Shown here: positions 52,709 to 61,201 of the stretch, in pieces
How the letters are laid out: each line of letters opens with the position of its first letter
How positions within the stretch are numbered: the stretch's first letter is position 1
NCBI RefSeq assembly: GCF_013377085.1
Contig: NZ_JACAAX010000031.1
Span: 1-64,000, forward strand
Direction of reading: 5' to 3'
From: Rhodoplanes sp.
Lineage (GTDB): Bacteria; Pseudomonadota; Alphaproteobacteria; Rhizobiales; Xanthobacteraceae
Length of the DNA stretch: 64,000 nt
Notes under the pieces: generated by a model
Told to the model about the DNA's origin: nothing
Databases searched by the model: none
Seen by the model: only the letters and a program-made list of their open reading frames with translations
Translations under genes and position numbers: made by a program

Positions 52709-52745
52709 CGGAGCTCGGGGCTGTTGCCTTGTTCGAAAGCCATCG

Positions 52746-53372
52746 TCATTCCCGGTCGCTCGCCAGCGCGTTGACGGCGGCGGCCGTCATGGCGCTGCCG
52801 CCCTTGCGGCCGCGCACGATCATGCAGGGCATGCGGCGGTCGGCCAGCAGCGCCTCCTTGGACTCGGCGGCGCCGACGAAGCCGACCGGCATGCCGATCA
52901 CGGCGGCGGGCTTTCCGGCGCCGTCGTCCAGCATCTCGAGCAGGCGGAACAGCGCGGTCGGCGCATTGCCGATAGCCACCACGGCGCCGGCGAGTTTTTC
53001 TCGCCACAGCTCCATGGCGGCGGCGGTGCGCGTGGTGCCGAGCTTTTCGGCGAGCGCCGGCACGGCGGGGTCGCCGAGCGTGCAGATCACGGTGTTGGCC
53101 ATCGGCAGGCGGGCGCGGGTGATGCCGTGCGCGACCATCTGGGCATCGCACAGGATCGGGGCGCCCGCGCGCAGCGCGGCGCGTCCCGCCGCGGCGGCAC
53201 CGGGCGAGAAGACGAGGTCGTCGGCGATCTCGACCATGCCGCTGGCATGGATCACCCGCACTGCGACCCGCTCCTCCTCGGCGGTGAAGCGTGACAGCTT
53301 CGCCTCCGAGCGGATGATGGCGAAGGACCGCGTGTAGATCGCGGCGCCGTCCTTTTCATAGACGTGAGTCAT
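52746..53372 (-). CDS. cobH: precorrin-8X methylmutase
   Basis: A 208-residue enzyme that moves the methyl group from C11 to C12 to give hydrogenobyrinic acid. ERVAVRVIHASGMVEIADDLVFSPGA includes the catalytic His. ILCDAQMVAHGITRARLPMAN, AAAMELWREKLAGAVVAIGNAPTALFRLLEML and GMPVGFVGAAESKEAL are typical. Its ATG overlaps the cobN stop by four bases, even though the end of cobN is made of a repeat. Confidence 0.94.
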   Translation of the reverse strand: MTHVYEKDGAAIYTRSFAIIRSEAKLSRFTAEEERVAVRVIHASGMVEIADDLVFSPGAAAAGRAALRAGAPILCDAQMVAHGITRARLPMANTVICTLGDPAVPALAEKLGTTRTAAAMELWREKLAGAVVAIGNAPTALFRLLEMLDDGAGKPAAVIGMPVGFVGAAESKEALLADRRMPCMIVRGRKGGSAMTAAAVNALASDRE

Positions 53373-56300
53373 GCAGGGTTTTCCTCGGTCATTCCGGGGC
53401 GCACCGCAGGTGCGAACCCGGAATCCAGACCCGACTTCCGAATCTGCCGCTGGATTCCGGGTCCGGCGCGCTGCGCCGTCCCGGAATGACCATCGAATGC
53501 TTCGATCGTGTCTCGTGTCGTTGAGGTGACGTCGCTGGTCGCGATCGCCTCCATGACGCTGTTGCGCCGCGTCGTCCAGTAGCCGGCGTCGACGAGCTGG
53601 CGGAAGCGTTGGCGCATCGCCTCGGCGGCGCGCGGATTGGCCTCGTCGAGGAAGCGGCGGACAGCGTCGTCGCCGAGCGTCGCGTCGTAATAGAGGTCGA
53701 AGTGATGGGTCGGAACGGCGCCGGCCAGATGCGCGAACAGCGCCATCTGGTCGAGCGTCCAGGCGATCTCGGCGGCGCCGCGAAATCCGTGCCGCATCTG
53801 TCCGGCGATCCACAGCGGATTGGCGGCGCGGCCGCGCACGACGCGGGCGATTTCTTCGGGCAGGGTTCTCATGCGCGGCGCCTCGGCGCGGGCCGAATCG
53901 GCGTGATAGAGCGCCGGCGTGGCCCCGAGCTTTCTCGCCGCCGCCGCGAAGCCGGCCTCGTGGGCGGCGTAGTCGGGCGCCATCAAGAGGTCCGTCTCGG
54001 GCAGGTCCTGGGTGTGGACGAAGGCGTCGGCCGCGCGGGCGCGTGTTTCCAGCGCGTCGCGGGCGAAGACGCCGTCGGCGCGGCCGCCATACGCATAGGC
54101 GCTGCCGGCGAGCCAGGCCTCGGCCGCGGCCGCGATGGTCTCGTCCGTCAGCGCATCGACGGCTTCGGCGACGCCGACGCCGTAGCCGCCCGGTGCCGGT
54201 CCGAAGACTCTCGGGCTGGGGGCGCGCCCGACGAACGGGTTTTCTTCCGCCGGCTCGTCGCGGGCGGCGAGCGCCGCCGCGGCCTGCTCGAACAGCACCG
54301 GCAGGCTCGGAAACACGTCGCGAAACAGCCCGGAGATGCGCAGCGTCACGTCGATGCGCGGCCGGCCGAGTTTTGCCAAAGCCAGAATCTCGAAGCCGGA
54401 GACGCGGTCGGAGGTATTGTCCCACACCGGCACGACGCCGATAAGCCGCAACGCCATGGCGAGCTCCTCGCCGGCGGTGCGCATGGTGGCCGAGCCCCAC
54501 AGATCGACGACGACATTGCGCGGATACTCGCCGTGGTCCTGCAGATGTCGGGTCAAGAGCGCATCGGCCAGGCGCTGGCCCTGGTCGTCGGCGGCCCGGC
54601 TCGGCACGGCGCGGGGATCGACGGCGAACAGATTGCGGCCGGTCGGCAGCACGTCGCGGCGGCCGCGCCAGGGCGAGCCGGCAGGGCCGGGCGCCACCGG
54701 CCGTCCATCCAATGCGGCGAGGAGCGCCCCGCGCTCCGCTTCGGCGCACTGGTCGAACGGCATGGACGCGAGGGATTCAGTCATCTCCGGCAGAGCCGGC
54801 GTACGCCCGAACACATGCAGGCCGTCGGAGAACAGCGTCGCCTTCACGTCGCAGACGAAGGCATCGAGCTTCACCACGGCCTCGCGCGGCGCCATGTCGG
54901 GCGACAGCCCGCTGTCGCGGTCCAGCCCGGTCTCCTGCGCGGCGTCGACGATCGCGGCGGCCAGCCGTTCGCGGCGGCGCGGGTCGAGTCCGTCGGCGTT
55001 GGAGTATTCGTCGAGCAGCCGCTCGACCGTGTGGAGACCTTCGGGCAGCGGGCCCTGCCGTTGCGGCGGCGTCATGTGGCCGATCGTGACGGCGCCGAGC
55101 CGCCGCTTGGCGGTCGCCGCCTCGCCCGGGTCGTTGACGATGAACGGATAGACGACGGGCGTCGGCCCCAAAAGGGCGTCGGGCCAGCAGGCGCCCGACA
55201 GCGCGACCGACTTTCCGGGCAGCCATTCCAGCGTACCGTGCGCGCCCATGTGGATCAGCGCATCGATTCCGGCGACATGGCGCAGCCACAGATAGAAGGC
55301 GACGAACGCATGACGGGGGGCGCGGCCGGCGTCGTGATAATCGGCAGCGCGCTCGGCGCGGGCGCCGCGCTCGGGTTGCGCCGCGACGACGACGTTGCCG
55401 TAAAGCGTCGCCCGGAACCACATCTTGCCGTCCCGCGCGGCAGGGTCGGTCTCGGGCGGTCCCCACTGGGCGAGCAACGCGTCCTTCAGAACCGGATCGA
55501 GCGTCGCCAGTGCCGCCTCGTAGTCGGCGAGCGGCCAAGACATCTCTTCCGCCATCAGCCGTGCGATCAAAGCCTGGTGGTCGGACGGCGCGGCGTCGAC
55601 TGCGTATCCGGCGTCGCGCAAAAAGCCCAGAACCGCGACGGTGCTCTCCGGCGCGTCGAGCCCGACCGCATGGGCGATCTGGTCGTCGCGCCCCGGATAG
55701 GCCGACAGCACCAGCGCCAACTTTCGCTCTTCGCGCGACTTGCGACGCAACCTGACCAGGGCCAACGCACGCTCGGCGACGGCGGCGATCCGCTCGCCGT
55801 GCGGCGCATGGACGACCCGCGCAAAGCCGAGATCGGGATCGACCGGCTCGGGCTCCTTGAACGAGACGACGCCGGAAAACACCCGCCCGTCGATCTCCGG
55901 CAGCACCACATGAATGGCGAGGTCGGAGGGCGACAGGCCGCGCTCCGACTCGGCCCAGGCGGCCTGCGACGACCCGGCGAGCGCCACCTGCAGCACCGGC
56001 GCCTCGGCGACATCGAACGGACCGCCGTCGGCGTCGCGGGCCGAGAAGGCGGTGGCGTTGATCACCACGTCGGGCCGGATCACCGCGAGCCTGTCCCGCA
56101 GCCAGGCGCGGGTCTCGGGCTCCTTCAGGCTGCCGACGAAGACGCCGACCGGCGTGACGCCGCGCTCTTGCAGCGCCGCCATCAGGGCTTCGACCGGGCC
56201 GAGATCGGCCGCCGCCAGCACGGCGCGATAGAACACGACGAGCGCGCGGGGCGGAGCGCCGGCGGTCGGGGCCTCGACGGGGCAGGCGGCCGGGTCGCCG

Positions 56301-56842
56301 GGAAAGAATCCCTGGCGGGGCAGGGTGCGCACCCCCAGCACCGGCACGGCCCACAGGCCGGAGGCCAGCGCGAGCTGTGCCAGCGCCCCCTGCGCGGCGC
56401 GGGCGCCGCCGGTGTCGCACAGCGCCTGCAGGCGGCGCAGTGTCGACGCCGGTACGTTGGAGGCCTCGTCGAGGCGCGGGTCGTCGCGGCCGTCGCCCGG
56501 CACGATGGCGAGCGCGATGCCGTTTCGGTCCGCCATGGCGCGGACCTGCTCGACGCCGTAGCGCCAGTAGTCGAGGCCGCCGAGCAATCTGATCAGGATG
56601 CCGCGCGCCTGCGACAGCGTCTTCTCGATGTAGAGATCGACCGAGAGCGGATGGGCGAGGCGGGCCAGGTTGGCGAGCCGCAGGCTCGGCAGGTCGGCGC
56701 GCCCGGCCCGCCAGCCGGCCGCGAAGGCGCCGAGATCGCTGTCCGCGAACGACAGCACCACCAGGTCGGCGGGCGCGTGGCCGAGATCCTCGGCCGTCGC
56801 TGCCTCCTCGAGGCCGTGCTTTTCGCGCAGCAGGATGTGCAT
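53369..56842 (-). CDS. cobN: aerobic cobaltochelatase large subunit
   Basis: A 1157-residue ATP-dependent chelatase subunit that, with CobS and CobT, puts cobalt into hydrogenobyrinic acid a,c-diamide. DALIHMGAHGTLEWLPGKSVALSG, MTPPQRQGPLPEG, NVVVDLWGSATMRTAGEELAMAL and AWTLDQMALFAHLAG lie in order through the protein. It is shorter than typical CobN (about 1250-1280). Its last residues, about 1118-1151, are the translation of a dispersed palindromic repeat and not family sequence; the stop then still overlaps the cobH start (ATGA). cobS and cobT are not in the window. Confidence 0.93.
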   Translation of the reverse strand: MHILLREKHGLEEAATAEDLGHAPADLVVLSFADSDLGAFAAGWRAGRADLPSLRLANLARLAHPLSVDLYIEKTLSQARGILIRLLGGLDYWRYGVEQVRAMADRNGIALAIVPGDGRDDPRLDEASNVPASTLRRLQALCDTGGARAAQGALAQLALASGLWAVPVLGVRTLPRQGFFPGDPAACPVEAPTAGAPPRALVVFYRAVLAAADLGPVEALMAALQERGVTPVGVFVGSLKEPETRAWLRDRLAVIRPDVVINATAFSARDADGGPFDVAEAPVLQVALAGSSQAAWAESERGLSPSDLAIHVVLPEIDGRVFSGVVSFKEPEPVDPDLGFARVVHAPHGERIAAVAERALALVRLRRKSREERKLALVLSAYPGRDDQIAHAVGLDAPESTVAVLGFLRDAGYAVDAAPSDHQALIARLMAEEMSWPLADYEAALATLDPVLKDALLAQWGPPETDPAARDGKMWFRATLYGNVVVAAQPERGARAERAADYHDAGRAPRHAFVAFYLWLRHVAGIDALIHMGAHGTLEWLPGKSVALSGACWPDALLGPTPVVYPFIVNDPGEAATAKRRLGAVTIGHMTPPQRQGPLPEGLHTVERLLDEYSNADGLDPRRRERLAAAIVDAAQETGLDRDSGLSPDMAPREAVVKLDAFVCDVKATLFSDGLHVFGRTPALPEMTESLASMPFDQCAEAERGALLAALDGRPVAPGPAGSPWRGRRDVLPTGRNLFAVDPRAVPSRAADDQGQRLADALLTRHLQDHGEYPRNVVVDLWGSATMRTAGEELAMALRLIGVVPVWDNTSDRVSGFEILALAKLGRPRIDVTLRISGLFRDVFPSLPVLFEQAAAALAARDEPAEENPFVGRAPSPRVFGPAPGGYGVGVAEAVDALTDETIAAAAEAWLAGSAYAYGGRADGVFARDALETRARAADAFVHTQDLPETDLLMAPDYAAHEAGFAAAARKLGATPALYHADSARAEAPRMRTLPEEIARVVRGRAANPLWIAGQMRHGFRGAAEIAWTLDQMALFAHLAGAVPTHHFDLYYDATLGDDAVRRFLDEANPRAAEAMRQRFRQLVDAGYWTTRRNSVMEAIATSDVTSTTRDTIEAFDGHSGTAQRAGPGIQRQIRKSGLDSGFAPAVRPGMTEENPA
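53389..53490. repeat. dispersed palindromic repeat, copy D, inside cobN
   Basis: A 102-base element. Its outer inverted arms TCATTCCGGG and CCCGGAATGA, and its inner arms CCCGGAATCCAG and CTGGATTCCGGG, make a large folded structure. It lies fully within the 3' end of the cobN reading frame and is translated as a C-terminal tail. Confidence 0.8.
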
Positions 56843-56855
56843 CGGAAGGCCGCTC

Positions 56856-57887
56856 TCAGCCCTGCAGGGCCGCCGTCACGGCGGCGTGGTCGAAGCCCTT
56901 CTGGCCGATGACGACGAGGCGCGAGACGCGTTCCTCGCCGCCGCCCCAGGGCCGGTCGAACTGCACCCGCACGCGGCTGCCGACACCCTGCACCAGCAGC
57001 CGCATCGGCTTGCCCGGGATGGTGACGTAACCCTTGGCGCGCAGCACGCCGTGCCGGCGCGCGACCGCCTCGATCTTGGCCACCAGCTCGGCGGCGCTCC
57101 CGGGGTCCGGCAGCATCACGACGATCGTCTCGAAGTCGTCGTGGTCGTGGGCGTCGTGGTCCTCGTGGTGGGTTTTTCGCGCATCGAGGTCGGTCTCCGC
57201 CGCGGCGCCGAGCCCGAGCACGATGCGCGGATCGACCCGGCCTTCCCGTGCCTCGACGATCGGCACGCGGCGCGGCAGCTCGGCCTGCACGGTGTCGCGG
57301 GCCCGCGCCAGCCCGGCGGCGTCGACCAGGTCGGCCTTGTTGAGGATGACGATGTCGGCGCAGGCGACCTGATCCTCGAACACCTCGCCGAGCGGGGTGT
57401 CGTGGTCGATGCTCGAATCCGCCGCGCGCTGCGCCGCGATCGCCACCGGGTCGGGGGCGAAGCGGCCGTCCGCCACCGCCTCCGCGTCGGCGACCGCGAT
57501 GACGCCGTCGACCGTGATGCGGGTGCGCAGATCCGGCCAGTCGAAGGCTTTCAGCAACGGCTTCGGCAGGGCCAGCCCGGAGGTCTCGATCAGGATGTGC
57601 TCGGGCGGCTCGGCCCGGGCCAGCAGCGCCGCGATGGTCGGCACGAACTCGTCGGCGACCGTGCAGCACAGGCAGCCATTGGTCAGCTCGACGATGGCGT
57701 CCTCCGGGCAGTTGTCGTCGGCGCAGCCTTTCAGGATCTCGCCGTCGATGCCGATGTCGCCGAACTCGTTGACCAGCACGGCGAGCCGGCGCCCCTGCGG
57801 GTTCTCGAGCAGATGGCGGACCAGGCTGGTCTTGCCGGCGCCAAGGAAGCCCGTGACGATGGTGACGGGGATTTTTTCGATCGACAT
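56856..57887 (-). CDS. cobW: CobW-type GTP-binding metallochaperone
   Basis: A 343-residue G3E GTPase. The P-loop GFLGAGKTSLV starts at residue 13, the Cys motif GCLCCTV is near residue 70-76, NKADL is the guanine motif, and a His/Asp-rich loop (HHEDHDAHDHDD) is in the middle. The C-terminal CobW_C domain ends the protein. CobW is thought to deliver cobalt to CobN. It is 13 bases upstream of cobN and begins one base after the stop of the DUF1636 gene, in the riboswitch-controlled operon. Confidence 0.93.
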   Translation of the reverse strand: MSIEKIPVTIVTGFLGAGKTSLVRHLLENPQGRRLAVLVNEFGDIGIDGEILKGCADDNCPEDAIVELTNGCLCCTVADEFVPTIAALLARAEPPEHILIETSGLALPKPLLKAFDWPDLRTRITVDGVIAVADAEAVADGRFAPDPVAIAAQRAADSSIDHDTPLGEVFEDQVACADIVILNKADLVDAAGLARARDTVQAELPRRVPIVEAREGRVDPRIVLGLGAAAETDLDARKTHHEDHDAHDHDDFETIVVMLPDPGSAAELVAKIEAVARRHGVLRAKGYVTIPGKPMRLLVQGVGSRVRVQFDRPWGGGEERVSRLVVIGQKGFDHAAVTAALQG

Positions 57888-58523
57888 TCAGGGCTCCTGG
57901 GCGGCGGGGGCAGTGGTCGGCTGTGCCCCTTTTTCACCTCCCCCTGGGTGTCGCGGCTTTGCCGCGACGGGGAGGTCGGCGGACGAAGTCCGCCGGGAGG
58001 GGGTGATCGGCGAAGCCGGTCTTTGTGGCTTCTCCCCACCCCGGTCGTCCGCTGCGCGGACGCCCGACCCTCCCCCTCCAGGGGAGGGTAAGGGTAAGGG
58101 TAAGGGCAGGGGCGGCACGCGGGCGACGGTGCCGCGGCGCAGCCGCTCGGGCCGCTCGCGCCAGGGGACCAGGCCGTCGGCCGTGGCGGCATAGCGGGCG
58201 GCGCCGAGGAGAATGTCGTCGGCGGCGTCGGGCGCGAGGTCGCCGTGCACATAAGTCCAGCGGCCGTCGCCCGCCAAGGCGATGCTGCAGGCGCGGTTGC
58301 AGTTTGACAGGCACTCGACCGGCACGATCCGGACCGACGGCGTGGCGCCGTCGCGGCGCTGCGCGTCGCAGAGCGCCTCGTGCAGCCGGCGGCCGGCGCG
58401 CGGCAGCGCCTCGTCGTCGCCGGCGTGCTTGCAGGTGATGCAGACGAACAGGGTCGCGGCACCGAGGGCGGCACCGGAGGGCGAAGGCGTCGATTCGTGC
58501 GGCATGGGCGGCTGAAGCTGCAT
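57888..58523 (-). CDS. DUF1636 metal-binding protein with repeat-derived tail
   Basis: A 211-residue protein. Residues about 20-138 are a DUF1636 domain with four Cys in the pattern CITCKH and CLSNCNRAC, which resembles thioredoxin-like [2Fe-2S] or metal-binding sites. DUF1636 genes are regularly beside cobW and are under B12 riboswitches; the role may be in cobalt handling. The family is about 130 residues, and the remaining 70 or so residues here (Pro-Leu repeats, then Pro/Arg-rich sequence) are the translation of a palindromic repeat at 57935-58108. It is the first gene of the operon. A shorter start at MPHEST is possible. Confidence 0.8.
   Translation of the reverse strand: MQLQPPMPHESTPSPSGAALGAATLFVCITCKHAGDDEALPRAGRRLHEALCDAQRRDGATPSVRIVPVECLSNCNRACSIALAGDGRWTYVHGDLAPDAADDILLGAARYAATADGLVPWRERPERLRRGTVARVPPLPLPLPLPSPGGGGSGVRAADDRGGEKPQRPASPITPSRRTSSADLPVAAKPRHPGGGEKGAQPTTAPAAQEP
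57935..58108. repeat. dispersed palindromic repeat, copy E, with GGTAAG tandem repeat
   Basis: A 174-base element with several inverted repeats (CACCTCCCCCTGGG with its partner near 58000, GTCGCGGC/GCCGCGAC, GTCCGCTGCGCGGAC and CCTCCCCCTCCAGGGGAGG) and a short run of GGTAAG units at 58084-58107. It lies within the 3' part of the DUF1636 gene and is translated. Confidence 0.75.
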
Positions 58524-58637
58524 GCAAGTCTCGTCGACGGACGGGCGACGCGGTGGTCACCCGAGACGTGCGGCGAGCGGACCTGCACTCCGTTCGGCCG
58601 ACTATCGCCCCGGAGCACCCCGCCCGGAACGGCGTCA

Positions 58638-58836
58638 CTAGCAGGCGACGGCAGGTCTCCTGGCTCGCGGGTCGTGGCTTGCACCGCCTTCCCAGGGAAC
58701 GCCCCAGTGGCTTCGGTGCAGGCTCGCCGCTCACAGTTGCGGGGGCAGCTCCGGCCTCGCCTCGACCCGGGAAGACACCCGTGTCGTCGCGCCCGGCATT
58801 CCCTCTTGTCCCGAACGCCGGGACACCGTCGGCCCG
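58638..58836 (-). promoter_or_regulatory. cobalamin riboswitch upstream of DUF1636-cobW-cobN operon
   Basis: Read on the minus strand it contains GGGAATGCC, then GCTGCCCCCGCAACTGTGAG, CCACTGGG, GGGAAGGCGGTGCAAG and the B12 box AGCCAGGAGACCTGCCGTC (complement at 58647-58665). All core parts of the class are present in order. It lies about 115 bases before the DUF1636 start, so B12 binding should repress that operon, probably by blocking translation. Confidence 0.93.
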
Positions 58837-58932
58837 GGATCTGTGCGGGGTTGCGGCCGGCCTGTCAATCCGGCGGTTGCCCAGACGGGCCGCGGTGTGG
58901 TCCTGTCGCCCCGCAAAAAAACCGAGGGTCCG

Positions 58933-59544
58933 ATGACCGAGACCGACTCCCCCGATGCCGAGCGCCATCGTGCCAAGATGGAGAAGCGCAAGGCCGTGCA
59001 GGACGCCGAACTCGCGTCCAAGACGGTCGAGAAGGGGCTGCTGCTGGTCCACACCGGCACCGGCAAGGGCAAGTCGACGGCGGCGTTCGGGCTGGCGCTA
59101 CGGGTGCTCGGGCACGGCGGGCGGGTCGGGGTCGTGCAGTTCATCAAGAGCCGGCCGACCGGCGAGAAGACCGCCCTGGAGGCGTTCGGCGACCGCGTCG
59201 TCTGGCACACGGCTGGCGAGGGCTTCACCTGGGTGACGCAGGACAAGGCGCGCGACATGGCCGCCTGCCGGGCCGCCTGGGACACCGCCCAGGCCCTGAT
59301 GGACGACCCCTCCATCGGCCTGGTGATTCTCGACGAGCTGAACATCGCGCTGCGCTACGACTACCTGCCGCTCGACGAGGTGGTGGCGCGCCTGTCCGCG
59401 CGCCGGCCGGACCTGCATGTCGTCGTCACCGGCCGCAACGCCAAGCCGGCGCTGGTCGAAGCCGCCGACCTCGTCACCGACATGACCATGGTCAAGCACC
59501 ACTTCAAAGCCGGCGTTAAAACCCAAGCCGGCATCGAGTATTGA
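58933..59544 (+). CDS. cobO: cob(I)yrinic acid a,c-diamide adenosyltransferase
   Basis: A 203-residue CobA/CobO/BtuR-type enzyme that puts the 5'-deoxyadenosyl group on cobalt. HTGTGKGKSTAAFGLALRVLGHGGRVGVVQFIK has the P-loop, GEGFTWVTQDKARD follows, and VILDELNIALRYDYLPLDEV is the Walker-B-like region. Its end VKHHFKAGVKTQAGIEY is typical. It is divergent from the riboswitch-controlled operon, and no riboswitch lies on its own strand. Confidence 0.94.
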   Translation: MTETDSPDAERHRAKMEKRKAVQDAELASKTVEKGLLLVHTGTGKGKSTAAFGLALRVLGHGGRVGVVQFIKSRPTGEKTALEAFGDRVVWHTAGEGFTWVTQDKARDMAACRAAWDTAQALMDDPSIGLVILDELNIALRYDYLPLDEVVARLSARRPDLHVVVTGRNAKPALVEAADLVTDMTMVKHHFKAGVKTQAGIEY

Positions 59545-59570
59545 TGTGCGGGGTCGAGCGCTCCGACGCG

Positions 59571-59660
59571 TCATACGCGGGCTTGACCCGCGTATCCATC
59601 TTCGAAAAAGGCTCTGTCTTCGCAGCGTGATGGATCGCCGGGTCAAGCCCGGCGATGACC
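59571..59660. repeat. dispersed palindromic repeat, copy F
   Basis: A 90-base element between cobO and cobQ with ACGCGGGCTTGACCCGCGT at one end and ATCGCCGGGTCAAGCCCGGCGAT at the other. It is the same family as copy A at 22823-22910, with a similar central part containing CTTCGCA. Confidence 0.8.
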
Positions 59661-59691
59661 GGGAGAGGTGGGGCCATTGGGCGGGAATGCC

Positions 59692-61182
59692 ATGCCGCGT
59701 GCGCTGATGTTCCAGGGGACCGGGTCGGACGTGGGAAAATCGCTGATCGTCGCCGGCCTGTGCCGGCTGCTGGCCAACCGCGGCGTCGCGGTGCGGCCAT
59801 TCAAGCCGCAGAACATGTCGAACAACGCGGCCGTGACGGCGGACGGCGGCGAGATCGGCCGCGCCCAGGCCCTTCAGGCACGCGCCGCGCGGGTGGCGCC
59901 GTCCGTGCACATGAACCCGGTGCTGCTCAAGCCGCAGAGCGAGGTCGGCGCCCAGATCGTCGTCCAGGGCCGGGTGTTCGGCAACGCCCGGGCGAGGGAC
60001 TATCAATCGCGAAAAGCCGCGCTGATACCGCACGTTCTGGAGAGCTTTTCGCGGATGCGCGCAGACGCCGAGATCGTGCTGGTGGAGGGAGCCGGCTCGG
60101 CCTCCGAGATCAATCTGCGGGCGAACGACATCGCCAATATGGGCTTCGCCCGCGCCGCCGGCGTGCCCGTGGTGCTGATCGGCGACATCGACCGCGGCGG
60201 CGTCATCGCCAGCCTGGTCGGTACCGCGGTGGTCGTCGATCCCGACGACGCCAAGCTGATATGCGGCTTTATCGTCAACAAGATGCGTGGCGATCCTAAT
60301 CTGTTTTCAAACGGGATGGCTTTTGTTGCCGAGCGCACCGGCTGGGCGGCGCTCGGGCTGGTGCCGCATTTTCGCGATGCCCATCGCCTGCCGGCCGAGG
60401 ACATTTTCGGGCTCGACGCGGGCCAGGTGCCGCCGTCGTCGGCCGAAGGGGCGCGGCTGCGTATCGCCGTGCCGGTGCTGCCCCACATCGCCAATTTCGA
60501 CGACCTCGACCCGCTGCGGCTGGAGCCTTCCGTCGAGCTGATCCTGCTGCGCAACGGCGCGCCCCTGCCGGCCGATATCGATCTCGTCGTCCTGCCGGGC
60601 TCCAAGGCGACCATCGCGGACCTGGCGGCGCTGCGCGTCTTCGGCTGGGATGCCGACATCATCGCCCATGCGCGCCGCGGCGGCCGGGTCTTGGGCCTGT
60701 GCGGCGGCTACCAGATGCTCGGCCACGCGATCGCGGATCCGGATGGGGTCGAGGGCCCGCCCGGCACCGCGGCCGGACTCGGCCTGCTCGACGTCACCAC
60801 CACGCTCGGCGGCGACAAGTCCCTGGTGGCAGTCATGGGCCGCACGGTCGCCGACGACGTGCCGCTGTCGGGCTACGAGATGCATATGGGCCGCACGGAC
60901 GGCCCCGGCACCACCCGCCCGCTGGTACGGCTCGACGACCAGGAGGGCGGCCGCCACGATGGTGCCGTCTCGGCGGACGGCCGCGTCGCCGGCTCCTATG
61001 TGCACGGGTTTTTCGCCGACGATCGCCAGCGCGTCGCCTGGCTCGGCCGGCTCGGCGCCCCGCCGATCGAAGTGGGCGGCGGGCTCGCCTACGAGGTGCT
61101 GGTCGACGACACGCTCGACGCGCTGGCGGCGCATCTCGAAGCGCATGTCGATGTCGAGCGGCTGCTCGGGCTGGCGCGCTGA
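59692..61182 (+). CDS. cobQ: cobyric acid synthase
   Basis: A 496-residue glutamine-dependent amidotransferase that amidates four side chains of adenosyl-cobyrinic acid a,c-diamide. The synthetase domain has [32 protein letters not shown] and [11 protein letters not shown]. The glutaminase-like domain has [24 protein letters not shown] with the catalytic Cys, and [10 protein letters not shown] with the His. The ATG was chosen over an upstream GTG at 59668, which lies at the end of a repeat. It follows cobO and is convergent with cbiO, 19 bases apart. Confidence 0.94.
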   Translation: MPRALMFQGTGSDVGKSLIVAGLCRLLANRGVAVRPFKPQNMSNNAAVTADGGEIGRAQALQARAARVAPSVHMNPVLLKPQSEVGAQIVVQGRVFGNARARDYQSRKAALIPHVLESFSRMRADAEIVLVEGAGSASEINLRANDIANMGFARAAGVPVVLIGDIDRGGVIASLVGTAVVVDPDDAKLICGFIVNKMRGDPNLFSNGMAFVAERTGWAALGLVPHFRDAHRLPAEDIFGLDAGQVPPSSAEGARLRIAVPVLPHIANFDDLDPLRLEPSVELILLRNGAPLPADIDLVVLPGSKATIADLAALRVFGWDADIIAHARRGGRVLGLCGGYQMLGHAIADPDGVEGPPGTAAGLGLLDVTTTLGGDKSLVAVMGRTVADDVPLSGYEMHMGRTDGPGTTRPLVRLDDQEGGRHDGAVSADGRVAGSYVHGFFADDRQRVAWLGRLGAPPIEVGGGLAYEVLVDDTLDALAAHLEAHVDVERLLGLAR

Positions 61183-61201
61183 CCAGGACGCCGCAGCGAC
61201 C

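Noticed and set aside
53609-56911. Plus-strand frame of 1100 codons antisense to cobN
   Set aside because: It is the mirror of a strongly supported gene in high-GC DNA; its translation is Arg/Gly-rich and low in hydrophobic order, with no family motif.
58843-58932. A riboswitch for cobO on the plus strand
   Set aside because: The cobalamin riboswitch in this gap is oriented on the minus strand; no B12 box is found on the plus strand before cobO.
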